33,220 bases of DNA, from the NCBI GenBank assembly GCA_009801015.1, contig VHZZ01000902.1:64144-97363 (forward strand). The letters are read 5' to 3'. A program made the translations under genes and the position numbers. The number at the start of each line of letters is the position of its first letter. Position 1 is the stretch's first letter. The DNA is from Silene noctiflora. Its lineage: Eukaryota > Streptophyta > Magnoliopsida > Caryophyllales > Caryophyllaceae. Of the stretch, positions 1 to 11,404 are shown one piece after another. A model generated the notes under the pieces. It ran no database searches. It saw only the letters and a program-made list of their open reading frames with translations, and was not told the origin of the DNA.

Positions 1-1830
1 GGATACGATTTTATTTTTTATATTTTCTACCGATTTTATCAATCAACAAATTTAAACGTCTTCCAATTATTTATATTTTATATTTTCTCAAATATAGATC
101 TAGAGAATAAATGATGATTTGTATTTATTATGTTATATTATCAAGCAAAAAATATATAGTTCATATTGTAAATTTTTTTAGTTTATTTTTATAATTATTT
201 TGAGTTTATGTTTTGTAATTCAATAGTTCATGTTTTTTTTTCTTTTGTAATTTTTCCATTTTTTGATGTTCATAATTATTTTTAACATATATTTTGTATT
301 GATTATATTGTAACATATGTGTTTGTATAGATTGATATGTAATTATGTATATATTGATTGTAAATGGTGTTTAAGAAATTAAATCAACACTAAACCCATG
401 TTTTCACTGGAGACCACTTACTAATTTTTTTTTCTTTTTTCCTGAAAATCAAGAGCCAATAGAAACTCTCCAAATGACTTAGCTTTTATACTATGTAGAT
501 TTCTTCATGCGGTCATTTTCGTTCGAAGGTTTCAGACCATTATGTAACTCATTTACAGCTAAATGTGACCTTGTTTAAGTGATGACATTTTTATTGTATA
601 ACATGTGACCCAGCTTAAATAGTCACATTTTAACATAAAAAAAGTGATAAAAACCCCTTTTAGAAGGAATTTATTGTCCCAAATGAGAATTGTGCTAAAT
701 GTTAGAGCATCAAGATTGAAAACCAAGATAAATACCCAACGTTATGCAAATTGCAGGTCATCTTCACGTACAATTTCAGTGATTATGTGTTTATATGGTA
801 CAAAATCAACTAATTTTAGGGATATAATCGAATCGATTTGAACTTGAACTCGAGTGGTTTTGACATTTGGTCTAAAAATTGAGTTTGAGCTCAAAATCAG
901 TTGAGGACTCTTTGAGTTTAGAAAGTTAAAGTTCAGAATCAGTTCGAGCTTGATTAAAGAATTTAATTTCTTTACTTTCTTTCACTTTTGGAATCAAATT
1001 AAAAAATCAATATATTTTGCGATAAATGAAAATCTAAAATACTTAACAAATAGTTTTGACCAAACTTGGAATCAGCTGGGGTATTAGAAAAACGTGTCTA
1101 AAGGAGTTTCTGATCCGAGCTCTACTTTGCTTGGAATTAGCTAGTAGTGGGCCAAAATCGGCTCGAAATAGCTCGGAATTAGTTTTGACCAACTTCGAAC
1201 CACACTTTGACCGAGTTAATTCTGAAGACTCTACGCACTGACACAGATCGTTGTCAGCCCTACCCTTTCCTCTTTTCATGATTTTTTGTTTCAAAATAAT
1301 AGATAACAAACCGCACAAAAGAGTAAACTTAGGCGAGGGAAGAAAGCGGTGTGGCGACGAGTTAAGGCAGCAAAGTGTCAAGCTGACGGGTTTTCATGGT
1401 GGGGATATTGTCTGGATGTAGTTGTTGCCTGTTGGGTTCGCATGCGGGTCATCATTCATTTTGCCAAATGCAAGCTAATCACTCCTTTAACCGACTTGAG
1501 CCAAAGTACAGTAACTAAACTTAACATAGCTAAACTTAATAAAACTCGTAAATTAACCCCAAATAACCTGGAAAAAAACCCGAACTAAATCAACGATAAG
1601 AAAGACACGCTGAAATCAGTGATTAATTAACTCATTATACTAACATTGGACAACAACTAACCCAAACCAAGTCAAAAGGCAAATGGTGACGTGAGATAGG
1701 CAAGACTTGGTCAGTTGGTCTTAGTTAATCGGTACGGCGGCGTAATAAGGCGTCAGATTTACGGTAACTTGGGTTAAATTAATCAATACCGTGACAAAAT
1801 CAGTACATTACAAAATCACTTTCCTGCTAA
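1..1830. other. AT-rich intergenic DNA, no gene recognised
   Basis: No credible coding exon is visible on either strand; the short open frames here show no family resemblance and no splice-supported extension. The first 650 bases are very rich in A and T. Positions about 830-1230 contain many repeated short motifs built on TCGAGCT, GAACT and TTTTGACC on both strands, which resembles the decayed interior of a non-autonomous DNA transposon, but I cannot identify termini or target duplications. Confidence 0.6.
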
Positions 1831-1833
1831 AGT

Positions 1834-1990
1834 TGGTTAGTCTTAGTGGTGAGAGCTCTTATTCTTAAACAAGTGGTCCGAGTTTGATTTTTGTAAATGA
1901 AAAAGCTAAAACTTGGGAAAGGTTAACCATTAAATTGCATCGTATCCTGAAGAAGATTGTCCAAGGTAGACAGGAATACTCTTGTCTAAC
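1834..1990 (+). mobile_element. tRNA-derived SINE (probable, 5' head visible)
   Basis: The segment begins with a tRNA-like head: an A-box-like stretch (TAGTCTTAGTGG, about 1838-1849) followed by a B-box-like stretch (GGTCCGAGTTTGA, from 1875), with spacing typical of an RNA polymerase III internal promoter. The rest has no coding character. The 3' end and target duplication are not clear, so the right boundary is approximate. It lies just upstream of the CT-rich leader of the LMBR1-like gene. Confidence 0.45.
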
Positions 1991-2009
1991 ACCAAAAAAA
2001 CAAAAAAAC

Positions 2010-2187
2010 GACTTTCCTCCCTCCCTCTCTCCCGCCACTTTCTTTTCTTTACCATTTTACTTAGACGACTTCCTTCCTTTCTCTTCTCACAATTTTTGCA
2101 GCGATCACACCTATATTAGATTATTAGAGATTGTTATATCTCCGTCTTTATCACTAGACTAAAACATCTTCGGTATTATAGGCGAAG
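2010..2187 (+). promoter_or_regulatory. CT-rich promoter/5' leader of the LMBR1-like gene
   Basis: A pyrimidine-rich tract (about 2010-2095, runs of CCTCCCTCCCTCTC) of the kind common at plant core promoters and 5' leaders lies 100-170 bases before the ATG at 2188. A TATATTA-like stretch occurs near 2111. The exact transcription start cannot be read from sequence. A TTTTGCAG at about 2094-2101 could also be an acceptor for a leader intron, but no partner donor is evident. Confidence 0.35.
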
Positions 2188-5100
2188 ATGTGGGTGTTTT
2201 ATTTGTTATCGTTGCCGATGACAATTGGGATGGTGGTTGTCACCCTCAAATACTTTGCAGGTCCACGCGTGCCTTTTTACGTTTTTCTTACTGTCGGATA
2301 CGCTTGGTTCTCTTCGCTTTCCATCATCATCCTCGTCCCGGCTGATATTTGGACGGTACGTCAGTACCCTTTTCTCTTTGTTTTATTTCAGTAGCGGAAC
2401 CAGAATTTACCGTTAACTAATGTTAATACAAATGAAATTGTAAAAGTCTAACTAAAATTTTCAAATTTGTAACGGCTATCCCTTTTAATTCCGCTACTAA
2501 TCTAAAACCAATGTTGCGCTTCACCTGAATTATGCGTACTTAGAGAAATGAAATGAGAGTAACTATTTCGGTCTCAATCATTTGATTATCTTTTATATTC
2601 ATTGTGAGAGTATTGTGAGAGACTAAGGGGTATTTCTATCAAAGGTAAACAAATGATTGAGACGATGGAGTATTTCATCAACATCTATGTCATTTTATTG
2701 GAGGGATCGGAAGAGGATATGTCGTGCCTGCTTTTTCCAAACACAGTTGAATGATCTAGATTTGGTATCTGCAGATGGTTCTATGTTTAATGTATGGCTA
2801 TTGGCTAATGCTCCAACAGGACTTACACCAAATTAATTTTGATGTTCTTGCAGACGATTGGTGGGCATGACAATCACGTAATTTCTGTATCTTGGGGCTT
2901 GTCATATTGGAGCACATTTTTCCTGACTTGGTACGTTGTCATGCTTGTATACGTTACGTCTCAGTGTGTTACGCAATATTCTAGATTTTCGGTTATGGCT
3001 GGCGCAGAAACTGTGGCTGTATGTTTTGCAAAATATTGCATCTCAGTGTTGTTGATAGTCTTATGTATGGAGTATTTAGACTATGTGATTTTTCTAAGCA
3101 GGGCTGTCGTCCCCCTTATCCAGGGTTATGAAGATGCTGGAGACTTCACATGGACAGAACGACTTAAAACAAGCTTGCATGTGAACCTGGTGTATTATCT
3201 AGCTCTTGGATTGATTGGTCTTTTTGGACTCGTTCTACTTATTACTATGCGCAGGGATTGGTGAGTCATAATTTTTTCATGATTCGCTGTTTAAATACGG
3301 AGTAATTATCGTCTAATATAACATGATCGCTTGATCTCATCTCTCATGAGTCATGAGTCATGACCCCTCTGGACGTTTTTTGTCTGAAACAGGAATGGTG
3401 GTGTTCTAGTTTTTGCGATGGCTTGCTCAAATACGTTTGGACTTGTTACCGGAGCATTTCTGCTTGGTTTTGGTTTAAGTGAAATTCCACAAAGCCTCTG
3501 GAAAAATGCTGATTGGACTTTTCAGCAGAAAGTATTTTCCCATAAGATTGCTAAAATGGCTGCAAAACTGGACGAAGCTCATCAGAACTATTCAGATGCA
3601 ATTGTGGTGAGTACAATGCTCCCGTTACTTTATTAGGACAGCCTGATTGTGTCAGCTATTTGGTTCTATCTTTCAAGTTTTTCATCCTGCTGTCTTCTGT
3701 TAGGTTGCTCAAGCAACATCGAACCAAATGACAAAGCGTGATCCTTTAAGGCCGTACATGGATATCATTGATGGAATGTTAGCTGAGATGGTATGGGAAT
3801 TTGTAATTTCGTTTCTTAAACCTCTTTTTGGTCTACATATTATGAGTCCAACTCGGTGCTTCTTTGCTCGATTCCTGACTCTTCTATACATCAGTTCAAA
3901 GAAGATCCATCATTCAAGCCACAAGGTGGCCGATTGGGAGAAAACGACATGGACTATGATGAAGATGATAAATCGATGGCTACCCTTAGGCGTCAGCTTA
4001 GACTAGCGCACGAGGATTATTATCGGTACAAGAGGTTAGATCTCATTCTTAAAATGATAGATGTTGTTCTACTGCTCCAGGATCGTTTTACAATCTGATT
4101 TTTCTAACTGTTTTCTCATTTTGCAGTGAATATATGACACATGTCTTGGCGGCTCTTGAACTGGAAGACACCATAAAAAATTATGAGCTCCGTGATGTAA
4201 CTGGATGGTTTGTTTCTTTTTGTGCTTGCTTTCCATTCATTTGGCTTGCCACTATAATTTATTCATTTTGCATCCTGCACGCATTTTTGTGGAGAAATTC
4301 TTTTCATTTGGGCGGATCATAGCTAAAATCAAATGGTAGTGAACAATATTTTATGTTGAAAAATTTGGTATGTCTTCAGATACTTGTATAGGGATGCTCT
4401 GACTAGATTTTCCAATTTACTGGTTTAAGTTCTTTAATGTATCTCACTCGTACTATCGCGCTGGTCTGGCACATGACAATCATGCGTTAACTACTTTTTG
4501 TTTAATGTAGGAATATATCTAACTGTAGGAATTTGTATTTGTTGAGCAGTGTTTAGGTAACATTCGTCACAACTCACAATATCTTGTGCTATCCCTTCAG
4601 GAAGTACGTTTCAAGTTTGAGAGGTAGTCATTCCGGCTCAGTTGGGTCTATCTTAGATACTATTGGTAAGTAATGTCTACTCTACATCTCTAGAGGGTGA
4701 AATTAACTCGGGGTTATGATCTTCAGATTTTTTTTGTTAGCTGGCAATGATTGTGGTGTACTGATTTGCTGTCCGAAATATGGAGTTATTCGTCCCCCTT
4801 TTTCATTAAGATCCTTTCATGAAATTGTTTTGATGAGTTCTTAGAGTTTCTTGTTTTTCCTTGTACTAACAGAGCATTTACAATAATTTCAACTGTTCAA
4901 AGGATATAACCGAGAAATGATTGCTTCTTTCAGAGCTATTATGGCGCTGTTTCATGAGGAATCAATTGCAAAGAGTTCTGGCAGTCGTTCTTGGTTGCAT
5001 GTCAGTTGCAGTTCTTCTGGCGGAGGCGACATTGCTGCCCAGTGGAGTTGATCTGTCTCTTTTTTCTATTCTCATCAAATCTGTCAGAAGACAGGAGTTC

Positions 5101-7215
5101 TATGTCCAGGTATTTTTCAGAAAGCTGTACTGTTTTTGACCGTCTTTGTCAGTACTTCAGTAATTATCCTTATTATTAGAGGAGGGAACGGGTCATCATC
5201 TTAATTTGATAAATTTTAAGATCAAGATGAGCTTGTAATAGTTATATCTTTAGGGGTTTGATTAAACAACCTTCATGAATCATAATACTATACGCCTTTG
5301 CTTGCCAGGTTTTGGCATTCATACCGCTAATGTACATGTGCATATGTACATATTATTCATTGTTCAAAATTGGAATGCTGATGTTCTATTCATTGACACC
5401 AAGACAAACAAGCTCTGTCAGCCTGCTTATGATTTGTTCGTAAGTCATTTCTTCAGTCTCTATTTCCGGAAAATGAATATTCTTAATAGGGATGGAGCTC
5501 TATAGTTATGGTCACCTGCGTTAAGAATTGACCTGACGTTAGCTATAATCGCTTTCTTCTGATAGGATGGTTGCTCGATATGCCCCTCCAATCTCTTACA
5601 ACTTTCTAAACCTCATCTGCCTTGATCAGAATGCTAAAACAGTATTTGAGGAGGTAAATCGTAAACCCACAACCTTTCTATTCTGACTTGAGTAGTTCGT
5701 CTTCACTGAAAAACAGATAAACGTGATCATTAATATTTGAAGAAATTTATTTGATCCTGTAAGCTCAAAGGATGGAAAATAAAGTGTTACATTCAAGACT
5801 AGCGTGCTGCAATGATGTGGGAATAGTTCTGTGACTGCTGTCTTGCGATCTTCTACGTGACTACGTGGGTTATTAGTTTCTTACTCAGTATTGATGAAGT
5901 GCCTTTAACTTCAGCAAATAAGTTACTGATGGTACACAACCTTTTGAAAAACGAGTAAATTAAATACTCTTCCAAATATTTTGCAGGGATATAATTTCTG
6001 TTTGAATTTGAGCTCAATTAGTTTTAGCTTCATCGCGCTTAAGTTGTCTATACCATCATCACAGTCACTCTGCTAGAATGCTACTGTTAGAAAGTTAGCT
6101 GTTACCTGCATACTTCATAGTCTATAGTTGGTGCTTCAGATGAAGTTTCAATCTTGTGCAGCTTTATTTCAAATAAAATTACATCTCCTCCATCTAATCA
6201 TCTATACATGATTTGCCCTACCTTTTAGCAGTCAGATTAAGCAAAATACGAAGTAGATTTCCTGACAGACGTTGCACGTTTATAGCATTACATAATTCTG
6301 AGCTGTTCAGTGTCAAATATTATGACTGACCTTAATCGCGTTTGAAATTTTTGTTTTAGAGAATGGGAAATATAGACGACGTGGTCCCTTTTTTCGGGAA
6401 AAAGTTCAACAGAATTTACCCCCTTATTATGGTTATATACACACTTCTGGTTGCAAGCAACTTCTTTGATCGAGTGATCAGTTATTTTGGGAGCTGGATG
6501 AGATTCAGGTTTGGCCGTGAACAAAATGATATGGATGGTTTTGATGCATCTGGAGTGATTATCTTACAAAAAGGTAGTACTGTTGCTCCATATTTTTAAT
6601 CTTTCCTGTGTAATGTCGCAAAAATTCATTTTTGAAACTGATGTGTGCAGAGCGTTCTTGGCTTGAACAAGGCAAAAGAGCACCGTTGGCTATAAATGTC
6701 AACAGTATAAGCTTAGACGTGGAGTCTGGGTCGAATGAGAAGGTAAACCATAAACATGTTGCATTTGCAGTCTTCTTTAGTACTCCGTACTTTGTAGATT
6801 TCTCAACTAACTGCAGACAATTCAGGATCAGACTATTGCCGATGGTGTGGATACAACTCTGCTGAAAAATTCCAATTCAGAGGCTCATCAAAATAGAGGG
6901 AGCGGGGAGGTTATCCGTAATAAGTACACTGCCATGAGAGAAGAGAGTCGACTACCCTTGAGATCAAAACTCGCAGATAATAGCCCTGCTACACCGTCTG
7001 GGTTGTCCACTCCATGGCAGACGATGAAGTCAGGCATCCAGAATATTAAGACAAACTTTGGGTCCAACAAATTTCTTCCTTTACAACAATCCCAAGAAAA
7101 TGAACGTCTTTCACAAGCGTCCTCTTCCAACTCTCTGGATGAAATATTCCAAAGACTGAAACGCCCAACAGTGGATACTGATGGATACAGTGATGACCGA
7201 CATCAAGAACAGTAA
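2188..7215 (+). CDS. LMBR1/LMBRD2-like multi-pass membrane protein, 13 exons, 753 aa
   Basis: Exons are 2188-2355, 2854-3260, 3393-3606, 3704-3790, 3895-4034, 4127-4207, 4601-4665, 4934-5109, 5309-5439, 5566-5653, 6360-6573, 6651-6742 and 6817-7215. All introns are GT-AG and the exons sum to 2262 nt with one open frame. The product matches the plant LMBR1-like family related to animal LMBRD2: it opens MWVFYLLSLPMTIGMVVV, has VGYAWFSSLSIIILVPADIW at about 38-55, and later LVASNFFDRVISYFGSW. About nine or ten membrane segments are visible: five or six in residues 4-220, a long polar, partly acidic loop (about 222-385, with DMDYDEDD and AHEDYYRYK), then several more at about 400-560. The last ~170 residues are a polar, Ser/Asn-rich tail. 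The length is similar to the plant family (about 730 aa, from memory). In animals LMBRD2 is linked to receptor trafficking; the plant role is not established. Neighbours give no functional hint. The gene looks intact. Confidence 0.93.
2560..2672. mobile_element. Small Stowaway-like MITE in intron 1 of the LMBR1-like gene
   Basis: Inverted arms sharing TCTCAATCATTTG flank a short centre, and the right arm ends GATGGAG before TA. Taking TA at 2560-2561 and 2671-2672 as the target duplication gives an element of about 109 bases (2562-2670). The left end is diverged from the canonical CTCCCTCC, so this is an old or degraded copy. Confidence 0.5.
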
Positions 7216-8454
7216 CGTGGTAGCAACAAGCTGACATATGTTGGTACAGACAAATGTATATTAGACGATTGTATAGCTCCGGTCTCAGGAATTCAGAGAG
7301 GGTCAATCACCCTCTAATGAGCAAGGGTTTATGCTCTATTCCGAATTTCCAATTCTAGCCTATAGGCCATAGGAGAACAGTTGCTGCAACATTGTAATTG
7401 TGCAGCGATTTGAAAAGAGAGAGCATCATATTGTAACAAATCTATTGCTGCAACATTGTAATTGTGCAGCTATTTGAACAAACGTATGAAAATGACTTGA
7501 AATGAGGAAATATGTCGTTATTGTTGAATGCATTCACTCGTGACCAAACAAAGGTCCATGTGGGTCTGCCACATGAACTAGGCCTACTACAATTAGGTTC
7601 ACAATGTTGACACCCGACAAGCAACAACTTGATCCAAATTAAAGGCAATTGGAATGGACACAAGAAACCGTCCATAGTTCGGGTCCAATCATTTCGGTTA
7701 TGTTTATTAAGGGTGATTTGGACCGTAAACAATTAGATTGAAATAGACATGTTCGCGTCCTATCATCATTTAGGTTTAATTTTCGCTAATTTAATTAGTT
7801 TTCCGGTAATTAGTTCATCAATAAATCGTACTATGAAGAGGATGTAGTGTACTCGTGTGTGTTATTATGATCCCTTGTACTTGTGAAGTACGGCGTACTT
7901 GCCTAAATCTGCCACATTTATATATCGATTTTACTAATGCGTGTACTAAGGGTATACGATAAGAAACTATTTAAGAAAATATATTTAAAATACCTTAAAA
8001 ATGTGATTTTGATGTGGTTTCTTATCATATATCCTTGTCACAAATTTACAATGCAGATGCACTTTTACGTGTAAGCCTAATTAAAATGAAATGTTTCGTA
8101 TATATTACTACTCGATATATGATTGTTCTACATACTAAGACATACAAAACCAATTATCGAGTCACAATCATCAGTTTAAAATTTTAGTTGATATTGTTAA
8201 TATTTGTTCTTTCAGATGCTGATACATATCACCATTGATTAAACCGCAACCATCCAATTACAATATTAATATAAAAAAAAAAGACTATACAATTTCAAAA
8301 ATTACATGCATATATGATATTGTTGATTGGTGTGTTCTTTTACACCACTAATTATAAATAATAATATTTAAAAAAAAAAACTTAAAACTTAATATTGAAA
8401 TTACAATCAAATTTCTCAATAATCAAACAAATTAAAATATGAAAATTCTAATTT
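7216..8454. other. LMBR1-like 3' UTR and intergenic spacer
   Basis: The first 200-300 bases after the TAA at 7213 are presumably the 3' UTR of the LMBR1-like gene and contain a duplicated 34-base hairpin-forming unit (listed separately). The remainder to 8454 is AT-rich, without a credible reading frame. The polyadenylation site cannot be placed with confidence. The end of this stretch is also the 3' flank of the minus-strand DUF740-like gene, so the two genes are convergent. Confidence 0.6.
7381..7478 (+). repeat. Two direct copies of a 34-bp hairpin-forming unit
   Basis: Copies at 7381-7414 and 7445-7478 differ at one base (G versus T before ATTTGAA). Each carries GCTGCA and its inverse complement TGCAGC separated by 12 bases, so each RNA copy could fold into a short stem-loop. 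They are 64 bases apart and lie about 170 bases after the LMBR1-like stop codon, probably inside the 3' UTR. Confidence 0.8.
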
Positions 8455-9069
8455 TTATTTATTTGTAGAAGTACTAGAATTATATGTAGAAAGATTAGAC
8501 CTTTCTTTCATGGTTTTAGAATGCATTAAAACTCCTTTTGTCTTCTTACTTGTTGAATGAATTAATTTCTTCAAAAATCCATTATTTTTCTTCTTGATTC
8601 CTTCTTTATCATCAACTCCACCACATCCATTAACACAACTCTTAAATTTCTCATTAATTACATCATTATTATTATTATTAGCTCCTAATTTGCTTCTTGA
8701 TGACAAAGGAGCACAACTCACTGACCTACTTTTTTTCAACCCATTATTCAACACCAACCCTACTGAAACATATGTTTCAGACCCGTTTCTCCGGTGTCGA
8801 CTCCCCAGTGATCTACGTGTGCCGTTAGTCGTTGCAGTCACAACAGTGGCAGTTGTGGTGGTGGTGGTGGAGGAAGTGTCTGAATATGGAGGAGTTGACG
8901 AAAGTGATGACGAGTCAGAAATGATAAAAGGTTTCTTGGGATTGAAGGAAGGTGAAGATATGTTGAGTTTAGATAACTTTTCTCTTAAGCATGAGGAACA
9001 AACTCCAGGGGATTGTCTATGATTTGGGTGTCGTCTACAATTTGACGAGTCTGTTTCCGAATAACCCAT
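8455..9069 (-). CDS. DUF740/OCTOPUS-like short protein, 204 aa, intronless
   Basis: The protein begins MGYSETDSSNCRRHPNHRQ and has a compact Cys/His N-terminus, C11, H14, H17, C24 and C27, followed by LREKLSKL. This pattern (C-x2-HP-x(n)-GxCxxCLREKL) is the hallmark of the plant DUF740 family, whose best-known member OCTOPUS is a plasma-membrane-associated regulator of phloem differentiation in Arabidopsis. The rest is low-complexity: a Ser/Thr-rich part with seven consecutive Thr codons, a basic RRSLGSRHRRNGSETYVS segment, KKSRSVSCAPLSSRSK, an Asn run and a Lys-rich end. At 204 residues it is much shorter than OCTOPUS itself (about 650 aa), so it is a small homologue sharing mainly the N-terminal motif. 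I chose the ATG at 9069 because the conserved motif follows at once. A TATAAAA lies about 100 bases upstream. The biochemical role is unknown. Confidence 0.8.
   Translation of the reverse strand: MGYSETDSSNCRRHPNHRQSPGVCSSCLREKLSKLNISSPSFNPKKPFIISDSSSLSSTPPYSDTSSTTTTTTATVVTATTNGTRRSLGSRHRRNGSETYVSVGLVLNNGLKKSRSVSCAPLSSRSKLGANNNNNDVINEKFKSCVNGCGGVDDKEGIKKKNNGFLKKLIHSTSKKTKGVLMHSKTMKERSNLSTYNSSTSTNK
8666..8684. repeat. ATT/AAT trinucleotide microsatellite inside the DUF740-like gene
   Basis: A short run of ATT units on the plus strand encodes the consecutive Asn residues of the minus-strand protein. A second in-gene trinucleotide run, of GTG/GTT units at about 8848-8873, encodes its poly-Thr stretch. 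Such tracts often vary in length between individuals. Confidence 0.7.
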
Positions 9070-9166
9070 GATGATATTGTTGTTTTGTGGTAAGATAAGA
9101 AGAAAATGTGAAAAAGATTTTGTGTTTGAACGTAGGAAAGGAAGAATTGTGGTTGGTAAATGAGGC

Positions 9167-9173
9167 TTTTATA
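9167..9173 (-). promoter_or_regulatory. TATA box of the DUF740-like gene
   Basis: The minus strand reads TATAAAA here, 98 bases upstream of the ATG at 9069, a normal distance for a plant TATA box plus a short 5' leader. Confidence 0.55.
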
Positions 9174-10445
9174 AAAAGAAGAGATTATTGTGATTTATGA
9201 ACGTGTATCCATGAAGCTTAATTGTTTGAATGGTCATAGAATTTATCTCATTAGTTGAGTATCCCCACCAACACAATGCATACTTTTATACAACCATATA
9301 TATATTGAAAAAAAAAGTAAAAGTTTTTTTTTTAAGTTAAGTTATTAGTACTTTAAATAAAGGTTTAAAAAATGGTTTATTTACACTTAATAATACAAAG
9401 CACAAAACTACAAACTAACATAGTTATGTATGAATGGTTTAGTGTAAACCATTCAGTGTAATCTGAATTGGGGCGAGCTTTAACGTTGCAGTATTTTTAG
9501 GCTTTGATCAAAATGGTCTTGATATACTTGATCATGTAATAAAAAGCCAACTTAGTTAATCAATAAATAAGTAGATTACATTACTTTTTTCTATCTATAC
9601 CATTCTAAATCCCATGTGTTATTTAAGAGGCGTAAAAATATATCGATGGATTAGAACTTAGAAGTGACAATATTGTTAGGTACTTTCAACTTGCGATGGA
9701 GTCTGGATTTGTAAGTAGGGGGACAAAAAAAGTCAATGAGGGGCGAACGAATAATACAATAAGGTAAAATAAATAAAATAAAAATTGGAAATTTTACATA
9801 AAAATTTTCAAAAATTTATCATTTTAAAGCTCGAACATCTAACTCCGCCACCACTATCGAGTCCAAAAAAATATCTTTTTAAGGTCTTAAGGAAAATATA
9901 ATACCTATTTCTACATGAAGATATAAATCCATTCTAATTCTAATTTTATCTAAAAACTGAATCCCAAAACACTCAAAAAATTATTTCGAGTGTCCTGAGA
10001 CTCGGAGAAAAAGGCTCATGTCTTCGCTACTGTCCGCTAAAGATGGATACATGTGAAAAACTTTTCTCCAAAGGTAATTGTCACACAAGAATAGTTAGAA
10101 AGGGTACATGAATTTGTTTGAACTTTTGAGGAGTTGATAACAATGTTGGAAAGTAAAGAATGAGTTGTTATAGTCAAGTAGAATCAAGACTCCCAAAATA
10201 TGACCTAAATGTGTTGCCATTGTGCTTCATGTCAGACCTATTTTACATTACTTTTATAATTTTGACTCTTAAAAACTATTTAATTTTGTGGGTCCATCTT
10301 TGATGTTGATGTCCACGTGTTGATGGGCCATTGCTTCTGTTGCTCCACGAGTGTTGGGATTTGAAGAAAGCAACCAAACTCTTATCCAAGTCACCGGCTC
10401 AAAACGAGTTAAATAATATTTAAGTGGGTAAATAAAATTAAAGCA
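9174..10445. other. AT-rich intergenic DNA with a short perfect hairpin
   Basis: No coding exon is recognised. A perfect 11-base inverted repeat with a 3-base loop (TGAATGGTTTA gtg TAAACCATTCA) lies at 9431-9455. Around 9710-9870 the text (GGGGGACAAAAAAAGTC, GAGGGGCGAACGAATAAT, later CTCCGCCACCACT) resembles a degraded dispersed repeat also hinted at near 16880 and 17400-17500; I cannot assign it to a class. Confidence 0.5.
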
Positions 10446-10707
10446 TATTCCCTCCATTCAACTCCACACTACCACTATCTATTTTGCACACTATTGACAA
10501 GCGAGTATTCAAATTCAATTTTCTCTCAATACGTAAATGAAATTATATTCATGTGGGATCTTNTTTGATTCGTCTTTACGAGTATATAATAAATATCTAA
10601 CTTTTATAATTTTTGCAAATACGTAGCTAACAATATTTACCGCGTAAAANACGCGTTGGCAAACGTGAAAAAAGAAAGTGGTAGTGTGGAGTTGAATGGA
10701 GGGAGTA
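10446..10707. mobile_element. Stowaway-like MITE, 258 bp
   Basis: Inverted ends of about 30 bases (left TTCCCTCCATTCAACTCCAC, right reading into GAATGGAGGGAG) are flanked by TA on both sides (10446-10447 and 10706-10707), the hallmark of Tc1/mariner-type Stowaway elements. The interior is AT-rich and non-coding and carries two single-N bases (10563 and 10650). The element at 16492-16748 has the same length and similar interior words (ATGTGRGATCTT near the middle, ACGYG near the right end), so they belong to one family. Confidence 0.85.
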
Positions 10708-10783
10708 GTTTTTAGGGAGTACAATTTTGTTTTTGTCTTATTTACCTAGTATCGACTTAAAAATTACTTGACCTATCTTCAAC

Positions 10784-11404
10784 TTGGCGACTAGACCTGT
10801 CAAACGGGTCGGGCGGGTCGGGTCATACGGGTCGGGTCAGAATACGGGTCGGGTCGAATGCGGGTCGGTTCAGATACGGGTCGAGTTAGGGTCAGAATAC
10901 GGGTCAAGAAATAATTTCAAACGTCTTTTTTAATCTATTTTTTTAATTAAAAAAATAATTTTTAAAAACGTAACACATATTTAAAATTAATATTTTAATC
11001 ATATTCAACGTTTACATTAGTTATTTCAACGTTTACATTAATTATATTGACATCATTATTAAATTAAAGTTTTTTTAATAATTATTTTAGTATTAAGTAT
11101 TGTAAAAGTGATATAAAATTGACTTTTTAGTTATGTTTGTAATTTTTAATAATAAAAAAACAATTTTTAACAATTTTTTCAAATATAATATAAAAATATT
11201 AATATTTTAATAAAAATCTTGATTTATCTTTGACCCAACGGGTCGACCCGTTTGGGTCGAGTCTTGACCCTAAAATAACGGGTCATTTCGGGTTCGGGTC
11301 AAACGGGTCACGGGTCGAAAAAACCGGGTTTGTGACCCTAAAAAAACGGGTCGGGCGGTACGGGTTTTCGGGTCGGGTCGAGTTTTGACAGGTCTATTGG
11401 CGAC
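10784..11404. mobile_element. hAT-like MITE, 605 bp, with 8-bp target duplication
   Basis: The element at 10792-11396 has 13-base terminal inverted repeats TAGACCTGTCAAA / TTTGACAGGTCTA and is flanked by a perfect 8-bp duplication TTGGCGAC (10784-10791 and 11397-11404). An 8-bp duplication is typical of the hAT superfamily. Both ends carry dense clusters of GGGTCGGGT-type words, while the middle (about 10920-11220) is extremely AT-rich. There is no coding capacity, so it must be moved by transposase supplied elsewhere. The perfect duplication indicates a fairly recent insertion. Confidence 0.9.

Noticed and set aside
1043..1381. 112-codon minus-strand open frame upstream of the LMBR1-like gene
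   Set aside because: Composition follows the surrounding degenerate repeat; no motif or splice support.
8594..9022. 142-codon plus-strand open frame
   Set aside because: It is the antisense shadow of the DUF740-like gene, whose conserved N-terminal Cys/His motif is on the minus strand.
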